Shown here: piece by piece, positions 11,580-23,483 of the stretch
Layout: every line of letters begins with the position of its first letter
Numbering within the stretch: position 1 is the first letter of the stretch
Assembly: GCA_022495995.1 (NCBI GenBank)
Contig: JAFEMH010002599.1
Location: 1 to 64,000, forward strand
Direction: 5' to 3'
DNA length: 64,000 nt
DNA from: Adenophora triphylla var. japonica
Taxonomy: Eukaryota > Streptophyta > Magnoliopsida > Asterales > Campanulaceae
Translations under genes and position numbers: made by a program
Notes under the pieces: model-generated
The model's input: the letters and a program-made list of their open reading frames with translations, nothing else
Told to the model about the DNA's origin: nothing
Databases searched by the model: none

Positions 11580-13347
11580 TGTAAGTACTCCAATTTGAGC
11601 TTGTTAGAATTTTCGTTAGAAAATTAACGAAAGTTATAACATTTCTAACATTTCCTAACAATCCTAACATTTCTAACAAAGTGAGGGCAAAATGGGCATT
11701 GTTATTTAAGGATAAACCAAGGAAAAGAATCAAAAAAGTAAAAGAAATGGTCAAAAACCAAAAATAGAAATGGCTGGAAACATAAACTGGCTGTTAATTT
11801 GAATTTTCAAAAAGATTATTCCTTGTGTCCAAAGCCTGAAGCAGCATTTAATGAACAGTGCACGCGAAGGGACTTATCCGCGCGGACATCTTTGACAATT
11901 TCAGAGGGCTATAAATTGAGCCCTCCAGTCACAAAAATAAGGAGGAACAACACAATTTGCACTGAACCTCTGGCGAAATATAGAGAGAAAACAGTGAGAA
12001 TTCACTTGAATTGTCACCATTTTCTCTTGAATATTTCCCAACTCACACTCACTTTCAAATTCAAACCCTAAACACATTCAAGCCTCAAACACTCATACAT
12101 TCAAGCCAAAGCCCCAAAATACAAAGAAGATAGGTATAACCTCCCTCTTCTTACCCTAAATCTCTCATTCATTCATGCATCTTCAAATTACAAAATGTAG
12201 TTCATCCTTCTTCTTGTATTAGATCCAAGAAGATCACCATGGAAGTCCATCTCCATGGATGATCTTCTACAAGGATCAACATTTTCTTTAATGTGTTCTT
12301 GTTTTCTTGCAAATGCATTTTCAAAACCCTAAAAACCATTTTCAAGCATCAAATCTCATTTTCAAAGGATAAAATTCCCCTTCCCAAGCAAATGAAGTGC
12401 TTAGTCCTAATGTACCCCAAGGATGGTTTGGTATAGTTGATTCACCACTAAAATGTCAAGTGATCACTAACCAAAACCTAGGGAAATGGGGACAAGCATG
12501 GATGCAAAACCCCCCTTAAAATCATATTTTCTTTCTTGAGAAGTTGCTGTCCAGTAGCAATTTCCTCAGACCTCAGTCAATGGTCTAATTTTTTGGACAT
12601 AGATAAATGTGGAATTTGGTGTTGACTACAAAACACTTTTTGTATCCAACATCCATATCTTTCCATACATATTTTTACTTTATTTTTTGGGTGAGTAAAA
12701 CTCCTCTTTTCAAATTTTCTTTCAGAGGCTAGTTCATCAGCTTCTGGGAATCCAGATCTCATATCTGAGATTTCCAGAAGGTTTTGACCCCTCAAATATT
12801 CTTCAAAATGGAAAATTCCTTCGCACAAATCTTATTTAAGGTGTCTGGAACAACTTTCATTCTCTGAGTTTATCCAGATTATGAAGTTTTAAGACCCTTG
12901 AATCCATTTCAAAATCAAAGGTCCACTGCCTTTTTCATTCTGGCAGAAGTGGCTCTCAACTACAAAAGGTCTTTTGAGTACCAAATCTCAATCCAAAAAT
13001 CTTCCAAAAAATCATGGGATCAGTTTAAAGTCTTAAAAAGATATCCCAATTTTTACTTTTCTGAGTTTCAAATTATTTTGGCCAAAACACACACACACAC
13101 ACACAAATGATTTTCAGCTTGGAAGACTCGTTTTACGAGGCATTCCGGGTGCACACTAACGTCCTTCCCGGCGTGTAACATGACCTCCGAACCCAAATTT
13201 CTGATCTCGGGCTTTTTTCAAAGTTTTGGCCCTGAAAACAAAAATGGCGTGGCGACTCCGTTCTTTTTCCCGGGTTTTATTTGGTTTTTTTCAAAGAAAC
13301 GCAGAAAAATCGAATTTCTTCCCGCGAAATGGCGACACATCATCACA
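11580..13347 (+). repeat. 5' LTR of the large Tat element
   Basis: 1,768 bp, TG...CA ends. Matches 37897-39667 almost base for base. Contains an (AC)n tract at about 13086-13105. Directly followed by the primer-binding site. Confidence 0.9.
11920..11926 (+). promoter_or_regulatory. TATA box of the Tat LTR
   Basis: TATAAAT within GGGCTATAAATTGAGCCC, about 340 bp into the LTR. The same sequence occurs in the 3' LTR near 38229. It is the likely U3/R promoter; position and form are the only evidence. Confidence 0.5.
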
Positions 13348-13348
13348 G

Positions 13349-13366
13349 TGGCGACTCCGCTGGGGA
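13349..13366 (+). other. Primer-binding site of the large Tat element
   Basis: TGGCGACTCCGCTGGGGA starts one base after the LTR end and begins with TGG, complementary to a tRNA CCA end. PBS sequences of the TGGCGACTC type are common in Tat/Ogre-like elements and are usually assigned to tRNA-Arg; I did not verify the tRNA here. Confidence 0.75.
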
Positions 13367-14943
13367 AGTAAGATTTTTCTAAAAAAAATGATACTTGGTA
13401 TATTGGTGGAAACCATTAAACTTTCCGTTACCATCTCCTAACACGAGTCGGGGATAAATTGTGGTTTAACAATCCCACGTACCGGTATCACCGTTTTCAA
13501 AAAAAAAAAGCTTTTGAGGGTCAAGCTTCCGTCCCGGCTTTGAAAATCATTTTTTGTGTGTGTGTTGATTTTTGCACAGTTTTCGTGTTGTTTTGGCCGC
13601 CTCGGAGAAAGTCAAAATTTTGACTGTCGGAATAATGTCCCTAACTGTCGGAATTTTCGTGCTTACGTGCTTATGTGTTCATTAAATTTCAAAAAAAAAA
13701 AAGGGATTTTCAAAAAAAATAAAATAAAATTTCCAAAAAAAAATCATGCATCATATTTTTAAGACACATAAAAAAAAAATTTCTATTTTACTCAGAAAAA
13801 GAATATAGACTGCTTGCACACTACGCGCACGTGACCGTACACTGCACACTACGTCCCTAACCCGGGGAAATCCTTGTCGCGGTCCGTTTGGTCTTATTAC
13901 GCCTCTCGGATGAGCACAGGACTACCCAAACATCCCATGGAGCCTCGTGTCGACCATGCACTTGTCCGTGACACACTTTGTCCGAGACCCGGTTGGTTTT
14001 TAGTCCGTCCGTGTCATGCCCCGTCTCGTGTATAGACCTTTCCTTTCAAGCCTTTGTCGGCATACCGACTCAATATCTTTCTGGGACCCTAATCGCCGAA
14101 GTTCTCGCCGATTTTCCGCCATTGAGACTTTGACCAAGATATTGACCGGCGCCTTGACTTCGGCCTGATCGGCACAAATTATACACTCGACTCCCAAAGA
14201 TTGACACCGAGTCATCAAGGATTAATGAGTATTCCATGCCTAATTACGCTTAACCGACGACAAGTCAAGATCAATTATGGACGCTTATCACCCAAATCAT
14301 GCCGACTTTTCGTCGAGCCCTGACATAATCTTGACTTTTGACGCGCCTTTGTCCGTAATTTACATCGAATGCTCGTTAAGACTCGATTACCCGCCGACTT
14401 TTAGGATCGTTTTTCTTTCGGTCGGTGGGACCCGCTGCCCTATAGGACCTCGCCCTGGCCGGCCCACCCCGGGAGGTCGAAATACAGGTGGAATACGAGG
14501 GGCTTATAGACGTAGTGACGAGGCCCACTGATCCAGGATCCAGAGTAGTTTGTGAAAAAGAAGAGCAATCTTTTCCAACCGATTAGGTTAATAAAGCATG
14601 TTTTAAGTAAACGTGAACAAATAATCGCATGTTGCATGAGCCAAAAGCCCAAACACCTACCCTCCTTCCATTCCTGCACATCCGAACCTTCGTGTCCTTT
14701 CCCCGCAGCCTCCGCACAAAGCTTGGTTTCGGCACCGGGTCATCGTTTGATTAGTTGGGAAGAGTCAAGCGCGTCATCGCCTTCGCCGTTTGTTCCGACT
14801 CCGGTTTCGTAATGTCTCGCATCGCCCGGTAATGATGGGGATAACGTCACTCCGCCTCCCGGGACCCCTCGGACAGAGCAACAAAGTGGAATCGGCTAGC
14901 GTAACGTATGAGGTTACGACAGAAGCACGGCTAAACAGCCTTT
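13367..14943 (+). other. Untranslated leader of the large Tat element
   Basis: A-rich, then GC-rich sequence between primer-binding site and gag. Short frames only; nothing recognisable as a protein. Long leaders are usual in Tat elements. Confidence 0.5.
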
Positions 14944-16780
14944 ATGGAGGCTATTAAGAGTCACGGTCTGGCCGCCGGCCTCAATCCGAGATGGCACCTT
15001 CACCGTGGAAGAAGACGAGGATGCCAACCCCACTCTCGCCGCCCGACTACACCAGATGCCGCCACCCACCTCCTATGGTGCCACTACCGTAACCCATGCT
15101 CCTCGATTTTCGGGTCGGCCGGCTCCCGACCACGAGACCACCAGGATCCATGCGGCCGGCGACGGCACAAATCGGTGGGGGCAAAATCGCACGGAATGTC
15201 TTCTCATGGTTGGGGCTATCTCGGAATGCCACGGCTAATCGGGATCCCGCCTCGCGGAACCGATCAATCCGACCTTCACAAAGAATGGCCCACGTCGAAT
15301 GCCGCCACAACTTGGTTCTCGGGGCCACGCCAGGAGCCCCTCCTCGTAAGCATTACTAGTTCATTTGCTCCTCACACAAATCCATTCCTCACTCGGACTT
15401 CTATGGGTTACCAAGCTTCCATCTCTGTCATCCGAATCACCAGACCGCAGCATTCCCCGGGTTACACACCTTCACCACAAACCATGCAATTCAAAAATCC
15501 GGACAAGCAGCTCGTACTCAAGCCTACTTACGGGCCCCACTGAAATCCAAGTTATCCGGCTACATCGGGCTGCCTCCACCTACTTTGCCGCTTGAAAATC
15601 AACAAAGCAAGCCGCAAGGTTCTATCCTTTTGCTCAGTGCTCCTACTCATGCTCCCCAGGGTAACTCGGCCCTGTGACAGTTTTCACCTACGTCCCGGAT
15701 CGGCCGTTCCTCCACCGATCTGCCTCCGGTGGTAGCTCCTCTCTCTAGCTCACCGCTAGCTCGAATGCCATGGTTCCACCACAAGACCTTCATCCGGCCT
15801 GGTTCATGGAACAACACAAGGAAATGAAAGCGCAGACGCCGAATCGATCGCCAAGAAGTTCGCCTTCCGCCTACTGCACTGACTCCATTGTTCCTCCGCC
15901 CCACAAATTCATGATGCCTAATCTGGATCTCTTTGATGGGACCGCATGCCCGAAAACCCATTTGGACACATATACCTTGGCAATGAAAGCCAAAGGATGT
16001 ACCAATCAAGCAGTTGGGCCGACTATTTCGCCTATCCTTGAAGTCCAAAGTGCCTTAAAGTGGTTCTTCCGTCTGAAACCCGGCCGTGGCTACGTGGGAC
16101 CAGATTACCAATGCCTTCACAGAAATATAAAGCCAACTTGGAGTGGGAAACAAATAGAGTTGACCTACAAACAACAAATGCGGCGTCCCGATGAGAATGT
16201 TGGGGACTTCTACAAGCGGTGGAATCCGAAACTCATGAAATGGCCATCCCCCTTCCGAAGAGGAACAACCTGGACATCTTCCGCCATGCCTCGAAACCGC
16301 ATTTGAGAGCCTCCTCGCTCACTTCCCGTACTCGGACTTACGGGCCATGGTTAACTCTGCAGCCTAAGTTTGAAAAGGCCTACACCGCAAGAACCGGCCG
16401 CTGCCGCGCTGGCGTATATCGAGCTCCTCCTTCAAACAATGCTCCTGCTCCCGCCAAAGGCAAAGAAATGATTAACTATGCGGGACATGAATGTAATAAC
16501 ACAACTCCTTTTGCTCCCAGAAACCAAATGAGCCGGACCACGGGTCATGAATCTTGAAAACTTTGGAATGCCCCCGAACGACATCTTTAGGGGACTTGTG
16601 AAAGAAGGCTTGCTGCGCCTTTGGAGAATTTCCAACCCAAATCCGAATGCTCCCGTGGATACTACAAAGTATTGTGCTTTTCATCAAGCTCACGGACATC
16701 CGACCGACAACCGCTTCACTCTGAAAAAGGCAATCCAGGCTAATAGAGCAAGGAAAGTTGGAAGGCCCCGAGGGGCCTAA
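14944..16780 (+). pseudogene. gag of the large Tat element, frameshifted
   Basis: Pieces of a gag protein in changing frames. 14944-15543 and 15005-15238 hold a Pro/Ser-rich N-terminal part. 15770-16306 contains a capsid-like core (MPNLDLFDGTACPKTHLDTY, NVGDFYKRW) typical of plant gypsy gag (retrotrans_gag family). 16547-16780 carries the Tat-type zinc-binding variant YCAFHQAHGHPTDNR, in which the last Cys of the usual C-F-H...GH...C pattern is replaced by Arg. Several frameshifts and stops separate the parts. The start codon is uncertain. Confidence 0.75.
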
Positions 16781-16789
16781 TACAAGATC

Positions 16790-19085
16790 AAAAATCCTCC
16801 GCCAAGGAACCATAATCGTGTGAATATGATTGAATGCGGAGAATCTTCGCATGCCTGTGGAAGATGCCGATGAAGGTCCCCAAATACCCGTGGCCAACCT
16901 CGTCGAGGATCCCGAATTCGGATTCCCCTCGGCCTTGAGGATATCAAACGAATCAACCCATCTTGGTCTCATGTCGAGACTCCTTGCAAGAATACGAGGC
17001 CAGCTATTTCTCGGATGAAGGGGAGGCCAATACCGAAGAGCTGGGGCTGTTCCTGGCCAAAACATGAGAGGACCATTTACACAAGATGGTTAGAACAATC
17101 GAGAAGAATTGAACAAGAAAGCTTCCGCGAGCGCTGTACCGGGGCTTATCAAAGAAAGAGGCCGAAAAGCATCTGGAGCTAGTACACTTCGCAAACCGGC
17201 TATTGGAGAAGTCAAATACGACCCCGAAGGCGGTGAAACCGAAGAATCGAGGAGGAAGAACCCTTCTACATTCTACCTCGGTGTCAAATACGTGCCACCC
17301 TCTCACTCTTTCCCCGCAGCTTCGGGAGGAGAAGCCGAGTCACAATTACCACTTCCGGAATGGGAGCATATGACAATTTTTGCGGCCGCACGCACCCATA
17401 TTCCCCAACGGGTTTGATCGGCGTTCCTCTCCGCCGAAGTCCCGTAGTATGGGAAGGAGATTCCGATGACAAGAATGATGATGATGATGACGAGAGTGAA
17501 GAGTCAACTAAGGCCCCGAATCCGGAAACAATGCTGGAATAATCATGCCGGAAATGAGCCCATGGGAGCCAGGCACGATGGCTGGTTATCAGCAAGCGAC
17601 GATGAAGAAACTTCGGAAGACGAATATGAGACCGAGGACATGAAGGCCATGAAGTTTCATGGATCTGAGCACGTGGATGTCTTAGAATTCAACACTGCCT
17701 ACCATGCTTTGGGGAAAGGGTTTTCGTGTATCCTGTCTAAGCGAATAGTCGAAGATCTGATCGAAAGAGGAAAATTAACTCCCATCCGCCCAAATGAGAA
17801 GATAACCATGGTTAGATCAAATCCACCCCAGAACAAAGTAACACTCCTTGTCAGGGTTACCCAAGAAGAGGTCACCTTCCCCGAATGTATGTCGGCTTTC
17901 GTAGAAGTCCTAGAAACCGGCATGATACCGGATGCGCCTCCCACACGTAACGCTATAATTATCTCCAACTCGAGTATTACGTAAAGGAACCGTAATGGGT
18001 TGCACTATCTAGGGATGAAATCGAAAAGCCGCTGAGTCCCGACAATAGCGACTCTTGTTGCATGATAACTATGAGCAAGGCCGGCCATGAGAGTGAATCG
18101 GAGGACGCCCTAGCTCATGGGCCATCCAAGGGGCAACAACACAACCCCGCACTCAAAAGCCCGTGACTTGGGAAGCGATTATAAGGGCCGCCAGAAGGAG
18201 CCGGTGCGGCTCGGCCCCTCACCGTTGCTAGGCTCCAGTCGGTAACCGGTGGCCAATAGCCAAAAGGGCTCCCCCGTTGACCTTAGCAGCATTGAAGAAA
18301 TCCAGTCAAGAGACGACTGATGAGGAAGTTAATCTGTTGACCCGATCTGGGCAGATCTTCCAAGGAAATCCCAAGGCAGATAAGAAGGCCACAGAATTTC
18401 CTTCAGATGATTGGGATGGTCTGGTTATGCAGCAATTGTTCAAAGAAGAAGTCCAGGTACCAGACCTGATTGATCTCGGCTCGGTCCAAGAGATGATAGC
18501 AGCAATTGAGAAAGGAAAACAAAAACAGTACAGTTCCCGAGTCATGAGGCCACCAACAGCAAAGCCGCTAAAAAATTGGGAAAACCTCTCAGGCCCGTCC
18601 GCGACCAAGGAGGAAATGATCACCAAACTTGGATTGGTCCCCCGTCCCTTTGTGTCAATCTAGGACAAGTCCTCCCAGTCTCTCTTTGTTAAGATCGAGT
18701 CTCTAGGGTCGTCCGATGGCCTTACGCCTGAAGACTACGAGTCTGTAGCAAGCGCTGTATTCCCTCTTATTCTCAATGAAATGACGAACCTTTCTGAGTA
18801 TCCCTTAATTGCCACTTTAACTAATGATGAATTAATTAATGATCTAAAAACAGTTAATAACGATTCACTAGATGAAGAAGCAGACACATTAAATGAGCAA
18901 TATATCAAAGAAATCTTTAAGCAGGTTGTCCGGAAAAAGGAAAATCGAGCCCAAGCTGCCGAAGAGATTTTGACAAGTGTGAATCTGGGAACTGCGGAAG
19001 AACCTAAAGAGACGCAGATTGGTGATTTCTTCGAAGGAATTGGAAAGGATGCTCTGCAAAGTCCTACAAAATCCTCAATTCAAAG
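16790..19085 (+). pseudogene. gag-pol linker of the large Tat element, broken
   Basis: Successive short frames (17109-17417, 17466-17984, 18277-18663, 18781-19092). They include VNLLTRSGQIF, a segment common before or around the protease in Tat polyproteins, and VNLGTAEEPKETQIG, which in intact Tat polyproteins lies just upstream of RT. No DTG-type protease active site and no RT motif is present. The sequence runs directly into integrase at about 19085, so protease, RT and RNase H have been deleted. Confidence 0.6.
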
Positions 19086-19803
19086 AAAGTAGCCCTCTTC
19101 ATCAAAGAGAACATCATGTGCAGATACGGGTTGCCAGCCGAAATCATTTCAGATAATGGATCCCACTTCGAAGGGGAATGCGACAGGCTGCTGGCAGAAT
19201 TCCGAATAACCCGTCACAAGTCATCTCCTTACAGGCCCCAAACCAACGGAGCCGTCGAAGCAGAACAAGACTCTGGAAAATATCATCCGGAAAATGGCCG
19301 TCCAAGGCGAGATTGGCCCGAGAAGTTACACTGGCACTGCGGGGCTACGTAACATCGGGCCGAACGGCAATCGGGAAACACCGTTTTCCCTCACATACGG
19401 AATGGAAGCCGTACTCCCAATCGAGCTAGAGATCCCCTCGCTCCGTATACTACTGGAAAGCCAGATCAACGAGGTCGAATGGCTCCAGAGTCGCCATGAC
19501 GAATTGGCCCTGCTAGATGAGCGACGATTGAAAGCCATGGAACACATCCGAGCCTACCAAGGAAGAATGGCCAGAGCCTTTGACAAGAAAGTAAAGCATC
19601 GGGAGATCCGAGAAGGGGATCTCGTTTTAAAAGAAAAGCCCCTCACCCGTATCAACCCCTCGGCGAATGGGAGCCTGTATGGGTCGGGCCATATGTTGTC
19701 CGTAAGATCTTCTCCGGAGGAGCCATGCAACTTGCGGACCTCGACGGGAATCCCTTTGTACACCCAAGTAAATGGTGACAAGCTGCGCAGATACTACGCG
19801 TAA
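19086..19803 (+). pseudogene. Integrase C-terminal half of the large Tat element
   Basis: The catalytic-core part FIKENIMCRYGLPAEIISDN (second Asp of the DDE triad in SDNG) and the region of the third residue, PQTNGAVEAE, are seen. Then after a frameshift FSLTYGMEAVLPIE, the conserved plant integrase segment, and a C-terminal GDLVLKE and KLRRYYA end. The zinc finger and first catalytic Asp are missing. Two or more frameshifts break the frame. Stop codon at 19801-19803. Confidence 0.8.
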
Positions 19804-20428
19804 AAAAAAAGAGAGTGCTAAAAGAGTAATACCCAACTAGGTTGAAAACCCAAGAAGGGCGGCCTAGGTAAAAAACAGGGTTGCACAAAAAAAAAACAAC
19901 AAAAAAAAAATCGGGTTGAACTACGAAGACCTGAGCTCCTCAAAATGAGGGGAACGTAGGCAGCCGGAAACGGTTCGGTCTAAAACACAAATAAAAGTCA
20001 TACTTTGACATCAATCGATCAGACCATGAAAGCGTCTCGAAAAACTCTGAAGCAATTCAAATATTCATTACAAGTTAAAAACTTTTTGATGAGTCTAAGC
20101 CCGATTCATTCCTACAACTGGCAACCTGCTAAAAGAAATTAAGATACATAATCAAACTAATGTGTCTGCCATGGCAAGAAAGGGATACTCGGAAAACTCA
20201 GAGTCACTCCAAGCCACTCATACTGGCCTCTCCCCTCTTCTTCCCCTTCGAGTCTTCTTCTTCGAACCGGAAAAATGTCGGTCTTCCTCCTACCAAGCTG
20301 CGGTATAGGAACAGGGATCTATCAAACTGCCTCTGCCGGGGCCTTAGTAGCCACTAGCGTCATCTCTCATCTCCCGTAGCCTAGCCGGTAGCATGGGAGC
20401 CCTCCTCTCCTGTCTCTTGACGTAAGCC
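19804..20428. other. Tat internal spacer between pol and antisense gene A
   Basis: Non-coding, with A-rich runs. Contains GAACGTAGGCAGCC near 19952, a short version of the GGATACGTAGGTAGC motif that recurs at about 34933 and 35402 in the same element. Confidence 0.45.
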
Positions 20429-20732
20429 TCATAGTCGGTCACGGCGTCTCCGCTCTGTCATGAGGGTTGGCCCTCGCCTCGGCCCTCCTCCTCTCGAAGC
20501 GATCGGGTCCTCCTCCGCACCCACAATGGCCTCACGCCGTCTCAAAATAGCCACCTGAGTCTCTCCCAAATGCCTCTCGTACCAATCCAGGTACCAAGTG
20601 GTCAAGAAAACCGGTCTCGGACGCCTGAGAATAACCCGAGGAGGAAAGGCATCATACCTCCATGCTCGGGAAAGAAATGGAAACACTGAGGGATCATCCA
20701 TAGAAACAGGAGCCACCACCCTGGTGGCTATA
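20429..20732 (-). pseudogene. Antisense gene A, C-terminal part, cut off by the nested element
   Basis: Minus-strand frame (IATRVVAPVSMDDPSVFPFL...WYLDWYERHLGETQ) that continues the frame ending at 29507 once the nested element and one copy of CTATA are ignored. It is the C-terminal part of the gene described at 29502-30483. The tail past about 20500 is Arg-rich and probably frameshifted. Confidence 0.7.
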
Positions 20733-23483
20733 TGTAACGACCCTAAACCTAGGCACAATTTTAGTATAATATTATATGCTTCTAATCTTAATATTAACTT
20801 ATGTGTCTATTCTATGTCTTTACATTCTTATGTCAATATTAAATGATTGGAAAATAATTTAGAACCCTTAGAATTTCTAAAGAAATAAAATAAAGCATTG
20901 AGAAATTATAATAATAGGAAATGAATAAAATGTGGAAGGAGGATCATATTATGTGGAATGAATATTTGAGTAGGAGGATTTTAATTTAAATATTTTGGGA
21001 ATATTAAAGAAAAAGGGTTACACTTGGGGAAAGCCTTGGGGAGGATAGATTAGAGTGGGGGGACCTCCTTCCCTAAATCACTCACCTTTTTCCTCATTTG
21101 TCAAACAAAACCCATACCTCCCCATACTCCCCTCCATGTCCGCCCCCCCCCTCTCTCTTGACCATTTATACTCCTTCTTCTTCTTCCTCTTCACTTTCTC
21201 CCTCATACTTTCCATGGAACCCATTAGTGGAGCTTCATCTTCTCAAGCTCCTACCAAGCTCAAATCTTCACCATTTTTCAATCCGGGAGCACTTTTGGAA
21301 TCGGGAGACCAAGAGGAGTTCATCAAGCTAAAGAAATCCTTGATCCATCTCCGATTTTTAACGTGAGTTATTATGACTTTCCCTTCTTTAAATGTTCATG
21401 AACTATGTTGTTGTTGTTGTTGTTGTTGTTATAATGGTTTTTGATGATTGGAAACCTTCTTGGAGTTTGGGAAAATTGGTTAATGCTAGAGAATGATGTT
21501 TTGGTTCATAGAAGTTGATCAAGAGTATAAGAAAATGTGTTTAGTTGGATTAAGAGAGTTAAACTTGAAATATGTTAATGAAATGGGTTGGAATTCTTGT
21601 GGTGAGTAATCTAGATCTATGTTATTTTGGGTTGGATGATTTAAGTTGAGGTATGTAAGGTTAGAAATCCTTGTGGTGTTCATGAGATTAAGAAAAATAA
21701 AAAGGGAAATAAACTATGTAAAAATAGGTTGGAAATTCGAATATGCTGAAAAGGGGCCATGGGCGGTCGCCCATAAGAGCGGCCGCCCAAGGCGCGGCAG
21801 AACCTTGGCTTCCCTTGCAACTCCTTTGGGCGGTCGCCCAGTGACATGGGCGGTCGCCCATGTCACGATCCTTCCCAGTTTCTTCTCTTTTGCCGATTTT
21901 TACTAAAAACCTCGGGAATGATTCCTAACCATTATAAATTAATAGAACCTAACCCAACCCGGATACAAATCAATCCTTCTTAACCCAAGTTAAAATGGAA
22001 TACCTTGGCTAGGCCATGACGTCTTTATTGGTCAAAGTGGGATTGTGGAAGTAGTTAAATGATGGTTCGGAGAATAGTTCCAACTTGGGAAATAAATCTT
22101 GAACTTTTATTAAGGTTATTCGGGGTTGTATGATGACTATGTAGGATTGGTTTACGATATATAGTGGCCTTACTTACTCCATATCTTTGGTGAGTAGTTC
22201 GAATTGGTGTAGAAGCTATAGGTTTCACTATTAAGCTAATTGGTAATGGGTAGGTACCACCTTGTGGCATTGTGTCCAAGTTATGGAAATATTGATATTA
22301 TGGTTATCTTAATATCCTAAAGTATGGACTATTTGGCAAGTTGTTATGTGGCATCCCATTGTGTGGATTATGTGTTATATGGTGGTGTGATATCCCAATT
22401 GTGGATTATGTGGCATGTTGATTATATTGTTATCCCAATATGTGGATATGTTTATTATGTGGTTGTATGGTTATCCCATTTGTGGATTTATTTGTTATCA
22501 TTCATATTTATTGATGATACTATGCATAGTGTATTAAATGGTTGTTGCACTATGGTATTGATTTGCATGAGTATACATTACCATGTTGTTATATGATTAT
22601 CCCATTTTGTGGATTATAATTCAAGTGACTATTATGTGCTTGAATGCGTTCGGGTGGGTATGATGGAAGTCAATCAATTATTGATTTGTTCAATAAGTGA
22701 TTGAAGGTTCATCATACCGGTGACCCTCCTCCTCTCGTGGCCACAGAGCTGGGCCGTGCTAACGATCGTATCGACCCAAAAGGCTTTACGGACTGTTGCG
22801 ATTGGTGTACCGGGGAATATATTATTGTTGGATACTCTAATATAGGTATCCTTTCTTATATGGATGGTGCGGGGTATGAGTCCTATAAGAGGTGAATGTG
22901 CTTTGGAGGCAATTCACCAAAGAGTGGAGTTTTACTCCCACGTTGTACGACTTATTGTTCGGACGGGAAAAGGTAAAATGAGGTAACGTAAGGTGTTTAC
23001 CGCTTTCATAATGTGTTAAGTGTTGCCATGCTATGTGTTGCATCTTTTTTGGCATCTTGCTTTGCATCCATAATAGCTCATTGAGATTTATTCTCACCCC
23101 TCTCCCTTTACTTGTTTTAGATCCCGAGACGAGTGGACCGGCCAAGTAAGGGCGGAAAGGAGTTGGATGTGGTATTTTGGGTTTGTCGGGTACGTATAGG
23201 TTGGCGTAGAAATTGTGTATTGATATAATTCTTTTAAAGGGTTTGTATTTATAAACTTTAATCTTATTTTATATTCAACATCTTTTTGTAAATCATTTAT
23301 TACTTTCGGAGTTGGTCAACTCTTCCCCAGTGTAGAAAGGAGTAGAGTTATTTTTGAAATGGGTATGTAAATGGTGTAGCGTTTGAAAGTTAAATCAAAG
23401 TTTTTAAAAGTTTAGGATATTTGGGTTAGTTTGAGGACGCTCCAACTCGGGACACGTGTAGGTTTCGGGTCGGGGTCCTCACA
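20733..23483 (+). repeat. 5' LTR of the nested LARD-like element
   Basis: 2,751 bp. Contains a (TTG)n tract near 21407-21430 and a cluster of GGGCGGTCGCCC hairpins at 21767-21868. A reading frame at 21223-21366 (MEPISGASSSQAP...) also occurs in the other LTR; it shows no known domain and is left uncalled. Confidence 0.9.

Noticed and set aside
9311..13347. A pair of ~4-kb LTRs (9311-13347 and 35626-39667), as in Ogre elements
   Set aside because: The true LTR start TGTAAGTACTCC lies at 11580, is preceded by GCTGG that also follows 39667, and the primer-binding site follows 13347. The extra 2.27 kb is flank DNA, not LTR.
14440..15328. Minus-strand frames opposite gag of the large Tat element
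   Set aside because: No similarity to any antisense extra gene, and they mirror the plus-strand gag pieces.
22324..22596. 90-codon frame repeated in both LTRs of the LARD-like element
   Set aside because: It is a product of GTGGATTATGTGGCAT-type tandem words, has no domain and lies inside an LTR.
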